From: Elysia chlorotica
Lineage: Eukaryota; Mollusca; Gastropoda; Plakobranchidae
DNA length: 64,000 nt
NCBI GenBank assembly: GCA_003991915.1
Contig: RQTK01000354.1
Location: forward strand, 249,370 to 313,369
Direction: 5' to 3'
A program made the translations under genes and the position numbers. Each line of letters begins with the position of its first letter. The first letter of the stretch is position 1. Positions 14,301 through 26,851 of this stretch are shown here, in pieces. The notes under the pieces are model-generated. The model did not search any database. It had not been told where the DNA came from and worked only from the letters and a program-made list of their open reading frames with translations.

Positions 14301-17300
14301 TTTATAAAAAAAAAAAAAAAAGATTAACTAGTAGACCATTGAGTCAAAGACTAGCGACATCATCGCATTACCTATTTTTGTATGCGCAAATTGATAGTTA
14401 TTCATTAATTTCAGTCCTGATTGCAGAGGAAAACAGATATTCTCATCACTAACAATTATTTTGGCACCCTTGACGAGATCCATAAAAAAAAAAAGGCTAA
14501 GTTCTTAACTCCGTTTTACGTCTACTTTGGGATTAAAAATAAAAACACAAACAGTACAAAAAAAAACCATAAATGAGGTTTACACAAAATGTGTGCCGAT
14601 TTCCAGTAGTGCTGAAAAAGTAAGTACCTGAAAAAAAAAAATGATGGGGCCCTAAAGCGGAAAACTTAGGTACACCAAATAGTGATCTGCTTATGCCACT
14701 GTATGTGATATTTAGCTAGAAAGTTATAGTCCCTTATTCCAAGTAAGATATGGGAGACACAAAATGGCTTTTTCAGGATTTAGTAAAAACATAAAACAAA
14801 TTCAAGACATGCACTTCATTTAGTCAACCTGTTTCAACTGTTGAAGAACTTTCAGCTCTTCCTCTTTCTGCCTCAGACGTTTCTCCATCTCTTGTTTTTT
14901 CTGGCAGACAAAATTTTTTTTATAAATAAAGGTGATTTACACAGATACAGTGCTTATGATTTGTTTTGAATATAAATAATTATATAAACATCTAAAATAT
15001 CCTGACATTCAAAAAGTATCATTTCATTTACTTGGAATTTTTTGCCTTACAGACAAAAAAAAAAGTATATTTCAGTTTTTTGCAGAAATTCCTTAATGAA
15101 AAAGATTGTAAAAAGTCAACACACACAGGGATCTCAGCTAAACTCACATCCGTTGAAATTCGCAAATCTGCGGACAAATCCCAACCCTGATAAGAAAGCC
15201 AGCCCATGCATAACAACCAGCACTTCAATATATAACAGTGTATAATTTTAATATAGCGCATGAACACCACTCCATGCATTTAACTCTGCTCCCCAAAATT
15301 TAAAGTTGGTACATACCTTTGCTTCTTCCTCAATTTGTCGCATGCGTAATTGCCTCTTCTGTTCCTCTCTGTGGAGATTAAGAAAATCAGCTTATATCAT
15401 TTCCAAGTTGAATTCTAACTCCTAAATATCCTTAGGCACAGGCCAGGATTGCAATGCATAGTTCAGGTCTGAACAAAACATTCCATGGATCATAGGTTTA
15501 AAAATCATCCTGTAAAGTTCAGGAAAATTGGAAAGGAACAGTCACATTATGTTGAATCAAAAAAACGTCAGGTACATGGGGACCCAGAAGTCAAAGTCAT
15601 GTTTGTATTACTTTAAAAAAAACAATTAAAAAAAAATAAAAAAAATAAAAAAATAAAAAAAAAACTTGCCAATGTAAAGTTATATATGGCTGGATTTTTT
15701 AAGAACTTGCATTCAAAAAGTAGATTTCAGCCTTCTGAGATAGTTTCAAACTTACTGCCTTTTCTTGAAAGTTTTTTCAAATCTTGGTTTCACAGCCATA
15801 TCTTCATCTTCTGGCTCCTCTGGGATGTCACAACGACTAAAGGATAAAATTTAAATATAGAACATATATGTTAATCACAAGCATACCTAATTAAAGGTTG
15901 TAGATTTGCAGCTTGGGTTTTAACCCATAAAGCCTGGTAGCCAGATGACTGCCTCGCTGTGAAAGAACTGGTTCCGCTATAACATATAGTTCCATGAACT
16001 AATAAATAGAAATAATGTAAAAAATATAGGCGATAACGGCGCAGCACTCAAGTCAGTTAACCGGGTGAACAGTCGTGCCACAGCCCATTTTTTCACACCC
16101 AGTTACGCGTATCAGATCCAGACTGGCCATGCACACTTCAAAGCGCCGCAGGGGGGTAAAAAAAAGTTTGCCGTTTTTTAACAAGAAAAAAGCTAATAAA
16201 GTTTATAAAAGGAAATATAACCTTAACTTTGAATTTAAAAGATTTCATGATGCCTTGTACATTTTGATAATTTTTCTTTTTCTGGACAAGTTGATTCAAT
16301 TTTCAAGTAGTATTCTTCACTTTCTTAATCATTTATTCTCATGATTTGTAAAATTAAAAAGCCAAAACATTTAATGTGAAACATTTGTAGGTTAACACAT
16401 AAGACATACTTGTGGGTTCCATCTGTATTGTAACGACAATACCACTTTTCTGGCAGGGATTCAGGATTGATGCTGTCTGGAAGACGTCGCCACTTAAGGC
16501 AATGGTCGCATTGTGCCCAAGTCCAATCTGGAAGATTCCTAAAAAAAAAAATAATGCACAAATCACTGATGTTGTCACAATGTAATGGTGAATTTAGAAT
16601 TGATATTTTGATCAAAAAAGGTTGTGTGATGTTGCCCCCATGTCGCAATAATTGATAAAAGGGGGGATCAAAGAGCTCAAATGGCACAATGTTAAGCTGA
16701 CAGTAAAGACTAAAAGATCAACATTATTTCAATAGAGACAACATAAAACCAACATAGGCACTAATACTTAAAAATACAAAAATAAACAATTATAAATTCG
16801 AAACTAGGAGGAATGTTTTTTAAATGAAATTATATTTAAAAAAATAATATGAAACAATCTGTACTTACAGTTTAACCATAATGTAGTTGATTTCCATAGT
16901 AATTTCTCCATATTTTCACATTGTTTTAATCTATTGTAATATTTGTGTGTGTGTGTGTTTCAGAGTTTTTCAGAATGTAAATTGTCAAACCAATTTTTCT
17001 CAGTAAAATTATTTACAATGTCTAAACAGCGATGCAGTGCACTTGAAATGCCTCCCATAAGAAAGCTTATTCAACTTTGATCTAATTTATGTGTAACAAG
17101 ATGGAAAAGGGAGGGTGGTTGTCATGCTAAACCACACACTGGATGAACAAAAGATAGAGCATGTTGTGATCCCGATACTAATAAAAAGAAAAGAAAACAT
17201 TGGCCATTGGAGGATTATTAAATACCCATTACATACCCATTAAACTGTGAACTTCCAGAGTTGCTTGTATTCATCTTCTCATTCCAATACTCATTCAGTT

Positions 17301-20300
17301 TAATTGCAAAAGCTTTCATAACTGAACTAGAGAGGAAACAATAAATTAAAAACATTTTTAATCAGCAAGATTAGCTTGTTAACACAAAGTTCTATTAGAT
17401 TTGCTTTTGCATGATAATATATGTGGTCTTTTCTTCAAGTTGTTACCAAGAAAAAACAAATAATACTAAATTAGCTTAAAATTTGAATACTAAGCCTACT
17501 AATTTGAAAAACATGCATATGAACCACACAAAAATAAGGAGGTATAGAATATGCCACTTGATATTTTTTTCACATAGGTTCTTAAAAAACAATAACAGTT
17601 GAAAAATACAAGCAAAATGTATTTCAATATAAAAGACAATTTTTAAATGTTTAAAAAAATATAAATACATCTACGAGACAATGAAAGAATTTCATTGCCA
17701 TAATGTAATCCTTATTTCATATTATATAATGCAATCTTTTTAGTATTTTACATCTCTACAGTCTGACGGAAAAAAAAGAGCTAGAACCAAAAAGGGTGGT
17801 ATCAATCAATCAACTCTTAAATTGACTTTCACTACAATAAAACACTATGAAAGTTGCACAGATCACTAGCAACCTCTTATACAACACAGAGTGATTTAAG
17901 GCACAGTTGTCACATCCACACCACCATTTCTCATCCAGTTTCCCTTCAGTCTAATAAAAGTAAATCTAAACTGTTAAAAGATGCATTACAACTAAATGTT
18001 TGTAATTTTTGTTTTTTTCTCCAAGCATAATCTATGCGTTGAAAAAAAACAACAGTACTTCTTGATTGAGTTTCAATTTGAGTTGTTTACACTCCTAAAA
18101 ACTATACTCGGCCTAATTTATCAAAGGATAAGGACTTCAGACTTGAAAAAAAACTTGGAAACCGTGTTAATTATGGAACTCAGTAATGACAATGAAGGTG
18201 AATGTGAGTCTAGCAATTTAAATCTAGTTCTAATATTCAATATAAGCAGGGAAAATTGTGAATTGGCACTGAAAAAAATAAATTCTATATTTAAAGCATT
18301 AAGTGTCAGTTATGCTCACTTGAACTTTTCATCCCATTTGAAATCCTGTTTGTTGTGAATCGGCTGTAGAAAATCCACCTGAGCCACTCCTACAACTCCA
18401 ACGCCACGATCATTCGGCTTGAAAAAGGGGAAACAATGTTATTAAAGCTTAACAATTTATTGTATAAGAATTGGAAATGCGATTTGGTTTTATTTGTTGA
18501 TTTCTTAAATCCAACGTTAGCAACTAGGCTACATCCTGAACAGGTCCTAAGACTAACTTCAAACCTTTTACAAGCTGTCACCAGAGACATGTAGGGATAC
18601 CAAGGCTTCAGTCCCAGCCGGTCAAATCATACCGACACCGATCTGACCAGTAGAGGATGGAATCCTACAAATAAATTTGCCCAATTGTGGCTTGAACCAG
18701 GACCTCCCGAACAGAAAGCTACTTGAACCATTTAAGCTGGTTTCTTAGGGAAAACAAAAATTAATGGTTGTAGAGACTAGGGCTTGCAGAAAGCTAAATA
18801 CTTAACTTTGTCCCCCTGAAATGTTCATAAGTTGTATACAGACCTGCCAAACTAAATTTTGTCTTGGAGTAATATCAGCTGCCTCTTTGAGTAATTTTTG
18901 GAACTTGGTAGTAAAAGATGCTGGAAACATGCACACACAGTGTGAGACTCCTTTACTAACTTAAAAGTTAAAACCTAAAAGGAAATTGCATATGTTATCT
19001 CCTTGACGAAAATTGAAAGTATTATCTTGATGGGTATTACTAGAGATGATCACATGTCTCCAAGTCCAAAGAGGTTTGAAGGAGTGTAGATAATGAATAT
19101 AGTAAATTTAATTAAACAAAGGGCCACTTTATAATCGGATAGTAATAGAAGTAATTCGTCATAATACTGCAAGGACCGCCTGTAAGGCGTAATTTGCTGC
19201 ACTTTGGCGTAATAATTAACGCCCAAAGCATAGTGCTGGAAGTCTGTTGTATACATACCTGCTTTTGGTATCCTACTCTCTCAAAAGCTTTTATTAGTCT
19301 GTTCCTGTGGTACAGCATCAGACCATAGTCTTCACTCTTTTCTTTATCACATGTGAAGCCAAAGATAATTTTAACTGGATTTGCCTGGAAATGCAGAACA
19401 TAACCACACCATTTATAATACATGGATGGCAAAGCCACTCAAACAAAATAATGCATTTTAATGATGAATTTTACAATCAACAAAATGTGATATAATTAAA
19501 GAGTTTTAATAAGTTTGACAAAACCTGATGAGCCTTTTATAAGTTAATATTGTCCATGTTGTTACAAAGTGCAGTTCTTCCATGACAAAGATTTTCCACA
19601 TTATAGCAATGGTTATTTATAAACTTTTCCCATCTCATTATTTTACACCTTTTTCTTGTGTGCGCATTATTTTGGAAAAATTTTTTTAAATGTATAAAAG
19701 GTAAATCTTCGTTGATTTTTAAACATATTTTGAACAGATCAAGACAAAGAGGTGCTAACACAAGAGCATATCAATGGGTGAATGCCCACAACATGTCTGC
19801 TTCGAGATCGGAAAAGGTTTAGCTTATACCATACATGACAGTGTCATAGGATGTACATTATGTGAAACTTGATAGGTTTCACATACTTGTCATAGGATGT
19901 TAGAAGAATCAAGTCTTTAATTACATCATTATAAAGAAAGAAGATGTCAAATTTTGCCTTACCAGCCATGACGGGTTATAGGTATCCTGTTCTGATTGAG
20001 ACAGGGATTTTGAAATCAGCTTTGATTTCACTCTGTGGCCCCTTATTGTTATCTTCATCCTTGGTTTTAAAAAAAGGATGCTGCAATATTCCTGTAAAAA
20101 ATATGGGACGGGAGAAAACACTGAAACAATTAAAGAAGTGTCATTGAAAATTTCTCTCTTTAGGATATGACAAAAAAAAGCACAATTACAGTCTTTACTA
20201 TCAGACTTTTTTTTTCTTCAAAATGACAACATAATCTATTTTAAAAGTGGAACTAGTACACATACAGAAGTTTTAGGTTTAAGAAAGCAGTATTTATTTT

Positions 20301-23300
20301 TCTTCCAGAACTAAAGTATAGACATAACCTGTCAATGTATGAAAAAAATCTTTGTACAAGATTTTCCAAAGTTTTACAGTTCAATCTAATCTATAAAGAA
20401 ATAAGTTACTGTTTAATTATATAGTCATTCTTAGATAATGAGAAAGTGAGGCGATAAGATAACCAAAAAATAAAAAAAATAATTTAATTAAGAAAGAAAG
20501 AAGAAACAATTAGAATGATACCCGAAGAGATAATTTGTACTCGGAGGTGTACTGTTCAACAGGCCTATGGTAAACTGAAGTCATATCAGCTTCATGGGCT
20601 TCAGGACATCGAACATCTGTTGGGTCACTTGAAAAATCCAGTTCTAGATTCCCATTCTCTAACCTGTTCAGAAACAATTAAAGTCTGTTGATTCTATGAT
20701 GATAAAAAGTACATAGCTGCCAACTTTTGAGAAAGCAAATACAGATTTTTAGCGCGATTAGTCATGAAAAACCCAGTTGATGACCAAGCCTATTTGGTTC
20801 AGCCATCAATTTGGACTTACAATGAAAGACAAGCTGAACCATAATTTTAAAAACTACCCCATCATGGCCATGGACTAGTGTGTTGTAGTTTGTTTTGTTT
20901 TTGATTTTCATATCACAGTGTCAGAACATTATGTCAGCAACACCCAGGCTTTGTGTGAACTAAACATAATATTTCAAGACGGTTGGCTAAAGAGCTTCTC
21001 AAGTTTTGCATTGATATGATGGAAAATTAAGCTTCCTGGCATGCTGAAAGCAATTGGAATTACATGTTGCCAGTGCAATTGACTGAACCAACCAGTAGGG
21101 GAAAAATCCAACAAATAAATTTGCCCAGTCGTCGGTTTTGAACTGGGCACCTATTGAGAATACCTCAGCCATTTCGCCCCTCAAGGTCAAACATCTAGTT
21201 CTGATGTATATCACAGGATTAGATCTAGATCCATACCATTGGATATCAACTAGATTTAGAATCTAAAGCCACAGTCTAGATCTAGATTCAATTTCACAAG
21301 ATGCAGGTCCAATGATCCTTAAATCTAGTTTTACTTTGGAATGACAGATAGGTTTGTTTGGATGTACATTATTTGTATTACTATCAGTCTTTAATCGGCA
21401 GTACAATAAATCGGGGGTCCCCGAAAAGATCGTAAATGTTCCAAAATAACTGAAAATCTTGATATCTCTATGGGACACTGGAATAACATTCATTTTCTTT
21501 AAGTTTTCCTATACATTCTAAGACTTTCTAAACGTAAAACCACCAACTGAGATTAAAAATGTTTGATGTATTTATAAAAAAAAGTAGCCGCAATTTGGTT
21601 AAAGAGTTCAACCATATTAGCGGTGGGCTGGAATAATATCAACAACAACAATGCATGTTGTCTTTTTGAATTAGCAGATCTAGATCAGATATATGCCGTC
21701 GAATCTTGGGAGAGGGAAAGGGGGGGAGAGACGGGTAGAAACTGGTGCGAAGGATGTACGTTGCTATCACATAATCAGTCACGTTAGCGAGATTTATTTT
21801 TAGAGAACAGTGAAAGTCGTTTTCTGGATTACTTCAATGGAAATAAAGATCATTTGGCCAAATTCTAAAAAGATGGGGCCGGCACTTGACAGTGAAAATG
21901 GTTTAAAGTCTAAATCAGTCCAATGGGTTGCTCAATAAAACTGGATTCTTGGAAACAAACCCCCGAACTAGCACCGGTAAACAAAGCCAGGAGATTACTG
22001 GATGGCCGGCTTGCCGGCGACGGAAGCATAATTGTCGCTATATTAAATGCATTACACTATTTACCGCATTTACCGAAAAGAGTCATGAGTTAACGATCAA
22101 GCTACAACATGATTATAGGCTTGGTCAATCTCAGTGCCACGAAGGACAAGAGGTACTCAGGAGAATTTAAAAAGTAAATGGGCCCAGTAAACAGCTGGGC
22201 TAATCGGGCGTTACTGGCAAAAATGGCAGCAAGCAATGAGCAATGGAAGGAACACCCACATTTTTAGCTGGATACCATCAAATATGTATTTTTCAACAAT
22301 GATACAGACGGACGTACTCCAGAGGTTAACTGTGTACTAAAGACGTACTGGTTGGCAGCTATGAAGGTATAAAGCGTTTTGACCACATATTTATAATACA
22401 ACAACAACAAAAAATTTTCTTTTATTCTGATTTCCCCAACCTTGCATGATATTCAATTGTTAGGTCTCACATAATTTATTGAAAATTGTTTGGCACCCTG
22501 AAAAGAGTTGAAGCAATACAAAGAAATATAATAAAAATTAGATCCAACAAAACTCTTCTAGCTTATCATTAAAAAAAAACTTATAAATTTTTCCTTCAAG
22601 AACTCCACACTTGACAACCTGGCAAAACAATCAAACCATTTAATAAAAGAAATTGTAAGCATATTCACATTTTGAGGACTTCAATGTTGTTTGAAGCACG
22701 TGACATGTGTTACCCCTTTCAAACTATAACTTGTTTTGCCACGACAGGTATTATACTGATAATACATAACAAAAACTTTCCATAAATTTATACTTTATAA
22801 AATCAGATAAACAACCAAATGGTATTTAAGCTTAAATGATGTCGACAATATTTGGATTAACAAAAAATTTTCCATAAATTTATACTTTATAAAATCAGAT
22901 AAACAACCAAATGGTATTTAAGCTTAAATGATGTCGACAATATTTGGATTGATTATTAAATTATTCATTGGAAATATGCATTGCCAATATTTTTTAAGCC
23001 ACTCAACCCACCGCTTAAGATTTGAGATGATGATTTTTGTCCCAGTTTTGGATCCTTCAAGTGCTCGCAGTTCTGCTTTCAGCTCTTCTTCAAATTTGAA
23101 CACAGAGTAGGTCAGAATTGCATTCAGGTTATTCCTGGACTCTTGGCTTTTAAAACGTTCCAGTTTGGGCAATCGATAGTCCAGTATTGGAACAAACACC
23201 GATTCAGCTTTGATGGCGTTGAGGTACGTCTGTGATAGAAAGCCGATGCTTGCACTGTGTTCTGATCTTGTGAAAACAAGGGCATCCGTTCCAATACGCA

Positions 23301-26300
23301 TTGAACCTGACTTGAAGCCGTTTCCATAATGTCCAATTGGCTGGTGGGAAGCACTTGACTCAAAAATATCCTTTTCACAGAATCCAAAACTGAAGAAGGG
23401 TGATTAAAAACATATACTGTATTAAAGACATTCCAGACAAAATAAATATTTTTATTGTAACAGAAATAAATTTCAATACCAATTCGAAAGTCTAAGCTTA
23501 TAAATTTGAATCAAGGCCCTTCTTCTGAGATGTAGTTAGACTCATCTGCCGAAGGTGATCTGTAAACTGCTGCAGCAATGTACTCTTCTCTGTCCTGGCG
23601 AGGATGTGTAGACATTCAAGATCCCTTCTTATGAATGATTTATGTGTTGAGTGGGTGTTGTTCAGTCTTTTGAGGATTTGTCTGAGTGTTGAGACAAATA
23701 ATGTTTTTGGCCTCCCTCGTCTTCATAATATTTCATCATTGTTAAATTGGCTGATGCCTAAATGTCCTGCATTAAAATATAACCAGATGAGCATAATTCA
23801 ACAACCCGTTTTTCACACTCAGTCACCAGTGTTAGCCCCAGTCTGGCCATTCTGGTTTACTGCATAACACGTTGAGGGTTAATGATAATATTTCATCATA
23901 AAAAAAAAATCATTTTATAAAACTCAAAGCCAACTTTTATTATTCCACAATCTCTGCAGTTTTCTAAAAAAAAATCCCCTGCATTTAGACTTCAGAATTG
24001 TGAATGTGAAGTAAAAAAAATTCACCTGAGCATCTTGTGTAGTTTATCTCTGTCCATCCCAGCGCCATTGTCCAGAAAGATAAGGCAGGCCACATTTCTG
24101 ATGTCCACTTTGTCTATCAACAGCTCTGAGGCACTCACATCAGGATCGTATGCATTATCTGCAATAGAAAACGAACCTTATGCCTACAAAGGAGACTACA
24201 AAAGAGTACAGAACTAGGGATACGAAGAGGAGGTAAGTTTGAGGGGAGAAGGAAATGTAAAATGGTGTTCTTAACTAAAATGAGTCATAATTACAGTTTG
24301 ATAAATTTAGTAATATTATAATAAATTTCAATTCTTGAGGTATATCTCAAATTACCACCAATATCTGTTGCCTACCTGTACCTGTACAGCAACAATACAT
24401 AATCCATGGTTGCTATGGATGACGTTATAAGAATAATATTAGTATAAAAAAAACAATTTATCTTATTTCTATGACCTCTGAAACTTAATTGGCCTGAAAG
24501 AAGAAGTATTTTTTTTTAAATCCATGAAGTTAACCTTAGTATTAACACTTTTTGCCCGTCATCATGGTAAGGAAGATGATATATATACCAGTACCTAATG
24601 TTACAGGATGTAAACAGAAATACTGTTCAAAGTTGCAAGTTCAGAGGGTTTGAATACTTTGGCAAGGTTGATTTTATATGTAAATAATTATAGATAAAAA
24701 GCTCTGGTAATTAACGAAATAAGAACTACCAATTAAACTTATGTTTTTTAATTGCCTATCTCACAGAAATAAAGGACTCTTGTTTTACTTTGATGTAAAT
24801 AGGTGAGGAGATACTTGTCAAAATTAAGTGTATCAACCATTACTTGACAAAAATTATTTCATTCCTCAATCAAAGAAGGTGATTCCAAAAGTAACCCAAC
24901 TCTAAGTCTAAAGAAGTTAAATGGTGAACAGTGTGTGGAGAAAACATAAGGTAGAAACTTTAATATTAAAGCTATTTAAAATAAACTAAATCAGTGACAC
25001 CCAACTTCAAGGGCATGTCAGACTGCAGTAAGAAATGCTAGTTTGGTGGTAAATAAGAAAACTGGATAACTTAGGGTGCAGTATTTTCAAAATGTTAATG
25101 ATTGAAGTCTCTAAATCAGTAAATGTCCTTTTCAACATACTTTAAAAATAAATTACAGTGGACTTCAACAAATCTAAAACTGACTTTCAAATAAAAAGAA
25201 CCTTTCTTAGCTAACCTTTAAATACCAACCTGGGGCAAAAAAACTAATCTCACTTCAAAAACAGTTTACAACTTAATTTCAATAAACTTACCAATAATTT
25301 CGGCAAAAGCACTGAAAACCCAAGTGTGACTTGTTGAGTTAGCATGGAGAAAGGCTGGGCTTATCTGAAAATTGAGATCATAGAATACAGAATTTTTTTT
25401 TGCAAATAATTAGTTCATTATCAAACTATTAATACCCTGTCTAATCTTTTAAATGTTCAAATATATTTCTTCTTTCATTCCTGTAACTAGCTAGATCTTA
25501 AAGTTAAGGCTTTTGATTGCAAAATAGAACTACGTTTACTACCTTTCCAATACACCATTGAATATAGTATGAATGTGAGCTTTACAAAAATGCAGTGTTC
25601 CTAGATCGACATTTGGCTGCATGGTTAAAATTAAATGCTTTTTAAACATCATCAAGATGCAGGTGGAGGTACTGCATACAAAGCAATGTATATATATACT
25701 GAGATGCAAATGTACACATGTATGGCTTCAATGAGTCTTACTAACTTTAACAAAATAAAATCCAGCTCACTTGAGCTAAAATATATATTATATGCTAACA
25801 CATGCAACTAACATAGCTACCATAATCCCAGGTTTCACCTCCTTTGTGATGTATTTAGTAGAATTGCTGATCTAACAAACTTATCTTGCAGTCATCTATA
25901 TAGCCACTCCTGGATCCAATGAACCAGGTGCCAACAAGCTCACAAGTTTCTAGTCCTTATCAGACATACTTTCAAAGCTAAAAAGTAAAGTTGAAAGTAA
26001 TCAAAGGTGTGCTACTGCTAGTCCAGTATCAAAGAACTATTATTTATAGTCCTCAAAAATTACTTCACAACCCAAATAATTATTGTAAGGGATGGGTCAG
26101 AGAATGAGTCCCATAGGCTAATGGTAGAGGGAAGAGCAGTGGCAGCCAAAATGATATTGGCACCAAGCATGAAATCAAAGAATGAAATAGTGAAACTGAA
26201 AGGGACAAAACCAGTTAACAATCTTTTTAATGTTGGTGTGGTTGATTGGGATACAGGAGGTGGGACTATCAAGAGTTGTGAGTAAAGGGGTGGGGTTGGG

Positions 26301-26851
26301 GGGTGTGACAGTGCCAGTGCCAGTGCCAACACTATCTCACCTCTAGATACTTTATTCAATTATTGGCAGCACTAACGCTCAATAGCCTAACATATATTAA
26401 TAGGCCTACATCAACAAACTAGATTTAAAACATGTACTAGATTAATTAGCCTAGTGAAAACAAACGAGAAAGTCCCTAGAGTGGGAGCTCGAGGTTTACT
26501 GTAAATATCTAGTCTAGATTTTACAATCTAGATCTAGACTCTAGGGCGACTCTCTAAGCCTAGATCTAGATATCTAGATCTATTCGTTTCCCGGAAGAAA
26601 TGCAAGTTTACAAGTGAAAGTAAATGAATCTTCCCTAGATCTAATCGAGATCTGATCTAGATATATCTCGAACTAGAATCTAGATCAAACTCTTCTAATT
26701 TATTAGATCGATCAACGAACGAAAGAATCCAAACTAGGAAACGGATTTGAAGCAACAGCTAGACCTACGCAATCCCAAATTGTTATATTACCTTGCTGAG
26801 CGGTATTCCTCTCTGAGATGGCGATATCAGTCCTCTTGGAGTTGACGCCAT
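9462..26851 (-). CDS. MORC3: MORC family CW-type zinc finger ATPase (MORC3/4-like), 16 coding exons, 1230 aa
   Basis: Exons in coding order: 26851-26792, 25364-25292, 24158-24026, 23389-23012, 20663-20522, 20091-19963, 19384-19259, 18417-18320, 17326-17237, 16538-16410, 15836-15756, 15368-15317, 14900-14829, 13764-13624, 12144-12083, 11388-9462. Together they total 3693 nt, and every junction is GT-AG with matching phase. Seen in the protein: GHKL ATPase motifs E42/N46 (AEIIDNAYD), DNGAG (74-78) and [12 protein letters not shown] (108-119); an S5-fold region to about residue 400 ([19 protein letters not shown]); a CW zinc finger (W415, W417, C420, C423, W426, W442, C444, C455); a Glu/Lys/Arg coiled coil at 465-520; and a disordered tail. 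Known of the family: nuclear ATPases that dimerise on ATP, bind DNA, read H3K4 methylation through the CW domain and compact chromatin. The order GHKL-S5-CW-coiled coil and the motif wording fit MORC3/MORC4 rather than MORC2. I cannot settle orthology between MORC3 and MORC4. At 1230 aa it is longer than vertebrate MORC3/4 (about 940 aa) because of the tail. Confidence 0.93.
12083..12144 (-). CDS. MORC3: MORC exon 15
   Basis: Residues 569-589, low complexity. The acceptor is TTCCCCAG and the donor is AA|GTATGT. The 62-nt length is exactly what the frame needs to join exons 14 and 16. Confidence 0.82.
12506..12557. repeat. Perfect 13-bp stem hairpin in MORC intron 14
   Basis: CAGAATGGATAAC (12506-12518) is the exact reverse complement of GTTATCCATTCTG (12545-12557), with a 26-nt loop. 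Confidence 0.9.
13624..13764 (-). CDS. MORC3: MORC exon 14, Pro-rich linker
   Basis: Residues 522-568. A Glu/Gln-rich helix is followed by [13 protein letters not shown]. It is 141 nt long with phase 0 at both ends. The acceptor is TTCTAG and the donor is CAA|GTAAGT. Confidence 0.87.
14829..14900 (-). CDS. MORC3: MORC exon 13, coiled coil
   Basis: Residues 498-521, continuing the coiled coil ([18 protein letters not shown]). It is 72 nt long and phase 0 at both ends, so it could be skipped without shifting the frame. The donor CAG|GTTGAC is poor at +4 to +6. Confidence 0.83.
15317..15368 (-). CDS. MORC3: MORC exon 12, coiled coil
   Basis: Residues 480-497, an uninterrupted charged helix ([17 protein letters not shown]). 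The acceptor is CCACAG and the donor is AAG|GTATGT. Confidence 0.87.
15756..15836 (-). CDS. MORC3: MORC exon 11, end of CW finger
   Basis: Residues 453-480. It starts [11 protein letters not shown], the classical close of the CW domain, and then turns basic (FEKTFKKR). The donor is CA|GTAAGT. Confidence 0.92.
16410..16538 (-). CDS. MORC3: MORC exon 10, CW-type zinc finger
   Basis: Residues 410-453. It encodes [18 protein letters not shown] and EKWYC, which give three of the four zinc-binding cysteines and the aromatic residues that cage methylated lysine. The fourth cysteine (C455) is on the next exon. The acceptor follows a run of T and the donor is AA|GTATGT. Confidence 0.95.
17237..17326 (-). 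CDS. MORC3: MORC exon 9
   Basis: Residues 380-410. It is helical ([16 protein letters not shown]) and leads into the CW finger. The donor is GG|GTATGT. Confidence 0.9.
18320..18417 (-). CDS. MORC3: MORC exon 8, S5 fold
   Basis: Residues 348-379 plus two bases of codon 380. It contains [13 protein letters not shown] and PIHNKQDF, the conserved end of the S5-like fold. The donor is AA|GTGAGC. Confidence 0.93.
18594..18750 (-). mobile_element. SINE-like element in a MORC intron
   Basis: On the minus strand it has a B-box-like GGTTCAAGCC, then TGGGCAAATTTATTTGTAGG and a diverged core (GATTTGACCGGCTGGGACTG). It shares the middle segment with the element at 21.1 kb and the core with those at 6.4 and 38.7 kb. 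Confidence 0.6.
19259..19384 (-). CDS. MORC3: MORC exon 7, S5 fold
   Basis: Residues 306-347, with the family hallmark [21 protein letters not shown]. Phase is 0 at both ends. The donor is CAG|GTATGT. Confidence 0.93.
19963..20091 (-). CDS. MORC3: MORC exon 6, S5-fold start
   Basis: Residues 263-305. It begins [18 protein letters not shown], which closely follows the MORC3/4 family wording. Phase is 0 at both ends. The acceptor is TTTACAG and the donor is CTG|GTAAGG. Confidence 0.93.
20522..20663 (-). CDS. MORC3: MORC exon 5
   Basis: Residues 216-262. This is the linker between the GHKL core and the S5 fold ([15 protein letters not shown]...). The acceptor is GAACAG. The donor CGG|GTATCA is weak at position +5. 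Confidence 0.88.
21060..21195 (-). mobile_element. SINE-like element in a MORC intron, second copy
   Basis: On the minus strand it has GGTGCCCAGTTCAAAACC and then TGGGCAAATTTATTTGTTGG, matching the 18.6-kb element over about 30 bases. Edges are uncertain. Confidence 0.55.
22767..22950 (+). repeat. 92-bp tandem duplication next to MORC exon 4
   Basis: The units 22767-22858 and 22859-22950 (TAACAAAAACTTTCCATAAA... / TAACAAAAAATTTTCCATAA...) differ only near their starts. The right edge lies about 60 bp from the exon 4 donor. Confidence 0.95.
23012..23389 (-). CDS. MORC3: MORC exon 4, GHKL motif III
   Basis: Residues 89-215. It contains FGFCEKD, then [12 protein letters not shown] (motif III, ATP lid) and [10 protein letters not shown], a MORC signature. 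The donor is CG|GTGGGT. A 92-bp tandem duplication lies in the intron just beyond the donor. Confidence 0.93.
24026..24158 (-). CDS. MORC3: MORC exon 3, GHKL motifs I and II
   Basis: Residues 45-88 plus two bases of codon 89. It carries DNAYDPD (end of motif I), DNGAGM (motif II) and KLHKML. The acceptor is TTGCAG and the donor is AG|GTGAAT. Confidence 0.93.
25292..25364 (-). CDS. MORC3: MORC exon 2, GHKL motif I (first part)
   Basis: Residues 21-44. It encodes the HANSTSHTW segment and the Mg/ATP-binding Glu of AEII; the matching Asn lies across the next splice junction. The acceptor is TTTTCAG and the donor is G|GTAAGT (phase 1). Confidence 0.92.
26792..26851 (-). CDS. MORC3: MORC exon 1 (start exon)
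   Basis: This exon encodes residues 1-20. The ATG is at 26851 and opens a short Ser/Pro-rich leader before the ATPase. The donor is AAG|GTAATA, phase 0. This start was chosen because it is the only one that leads through a proper donor into the conserved second exon. Confidence 0.85.
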
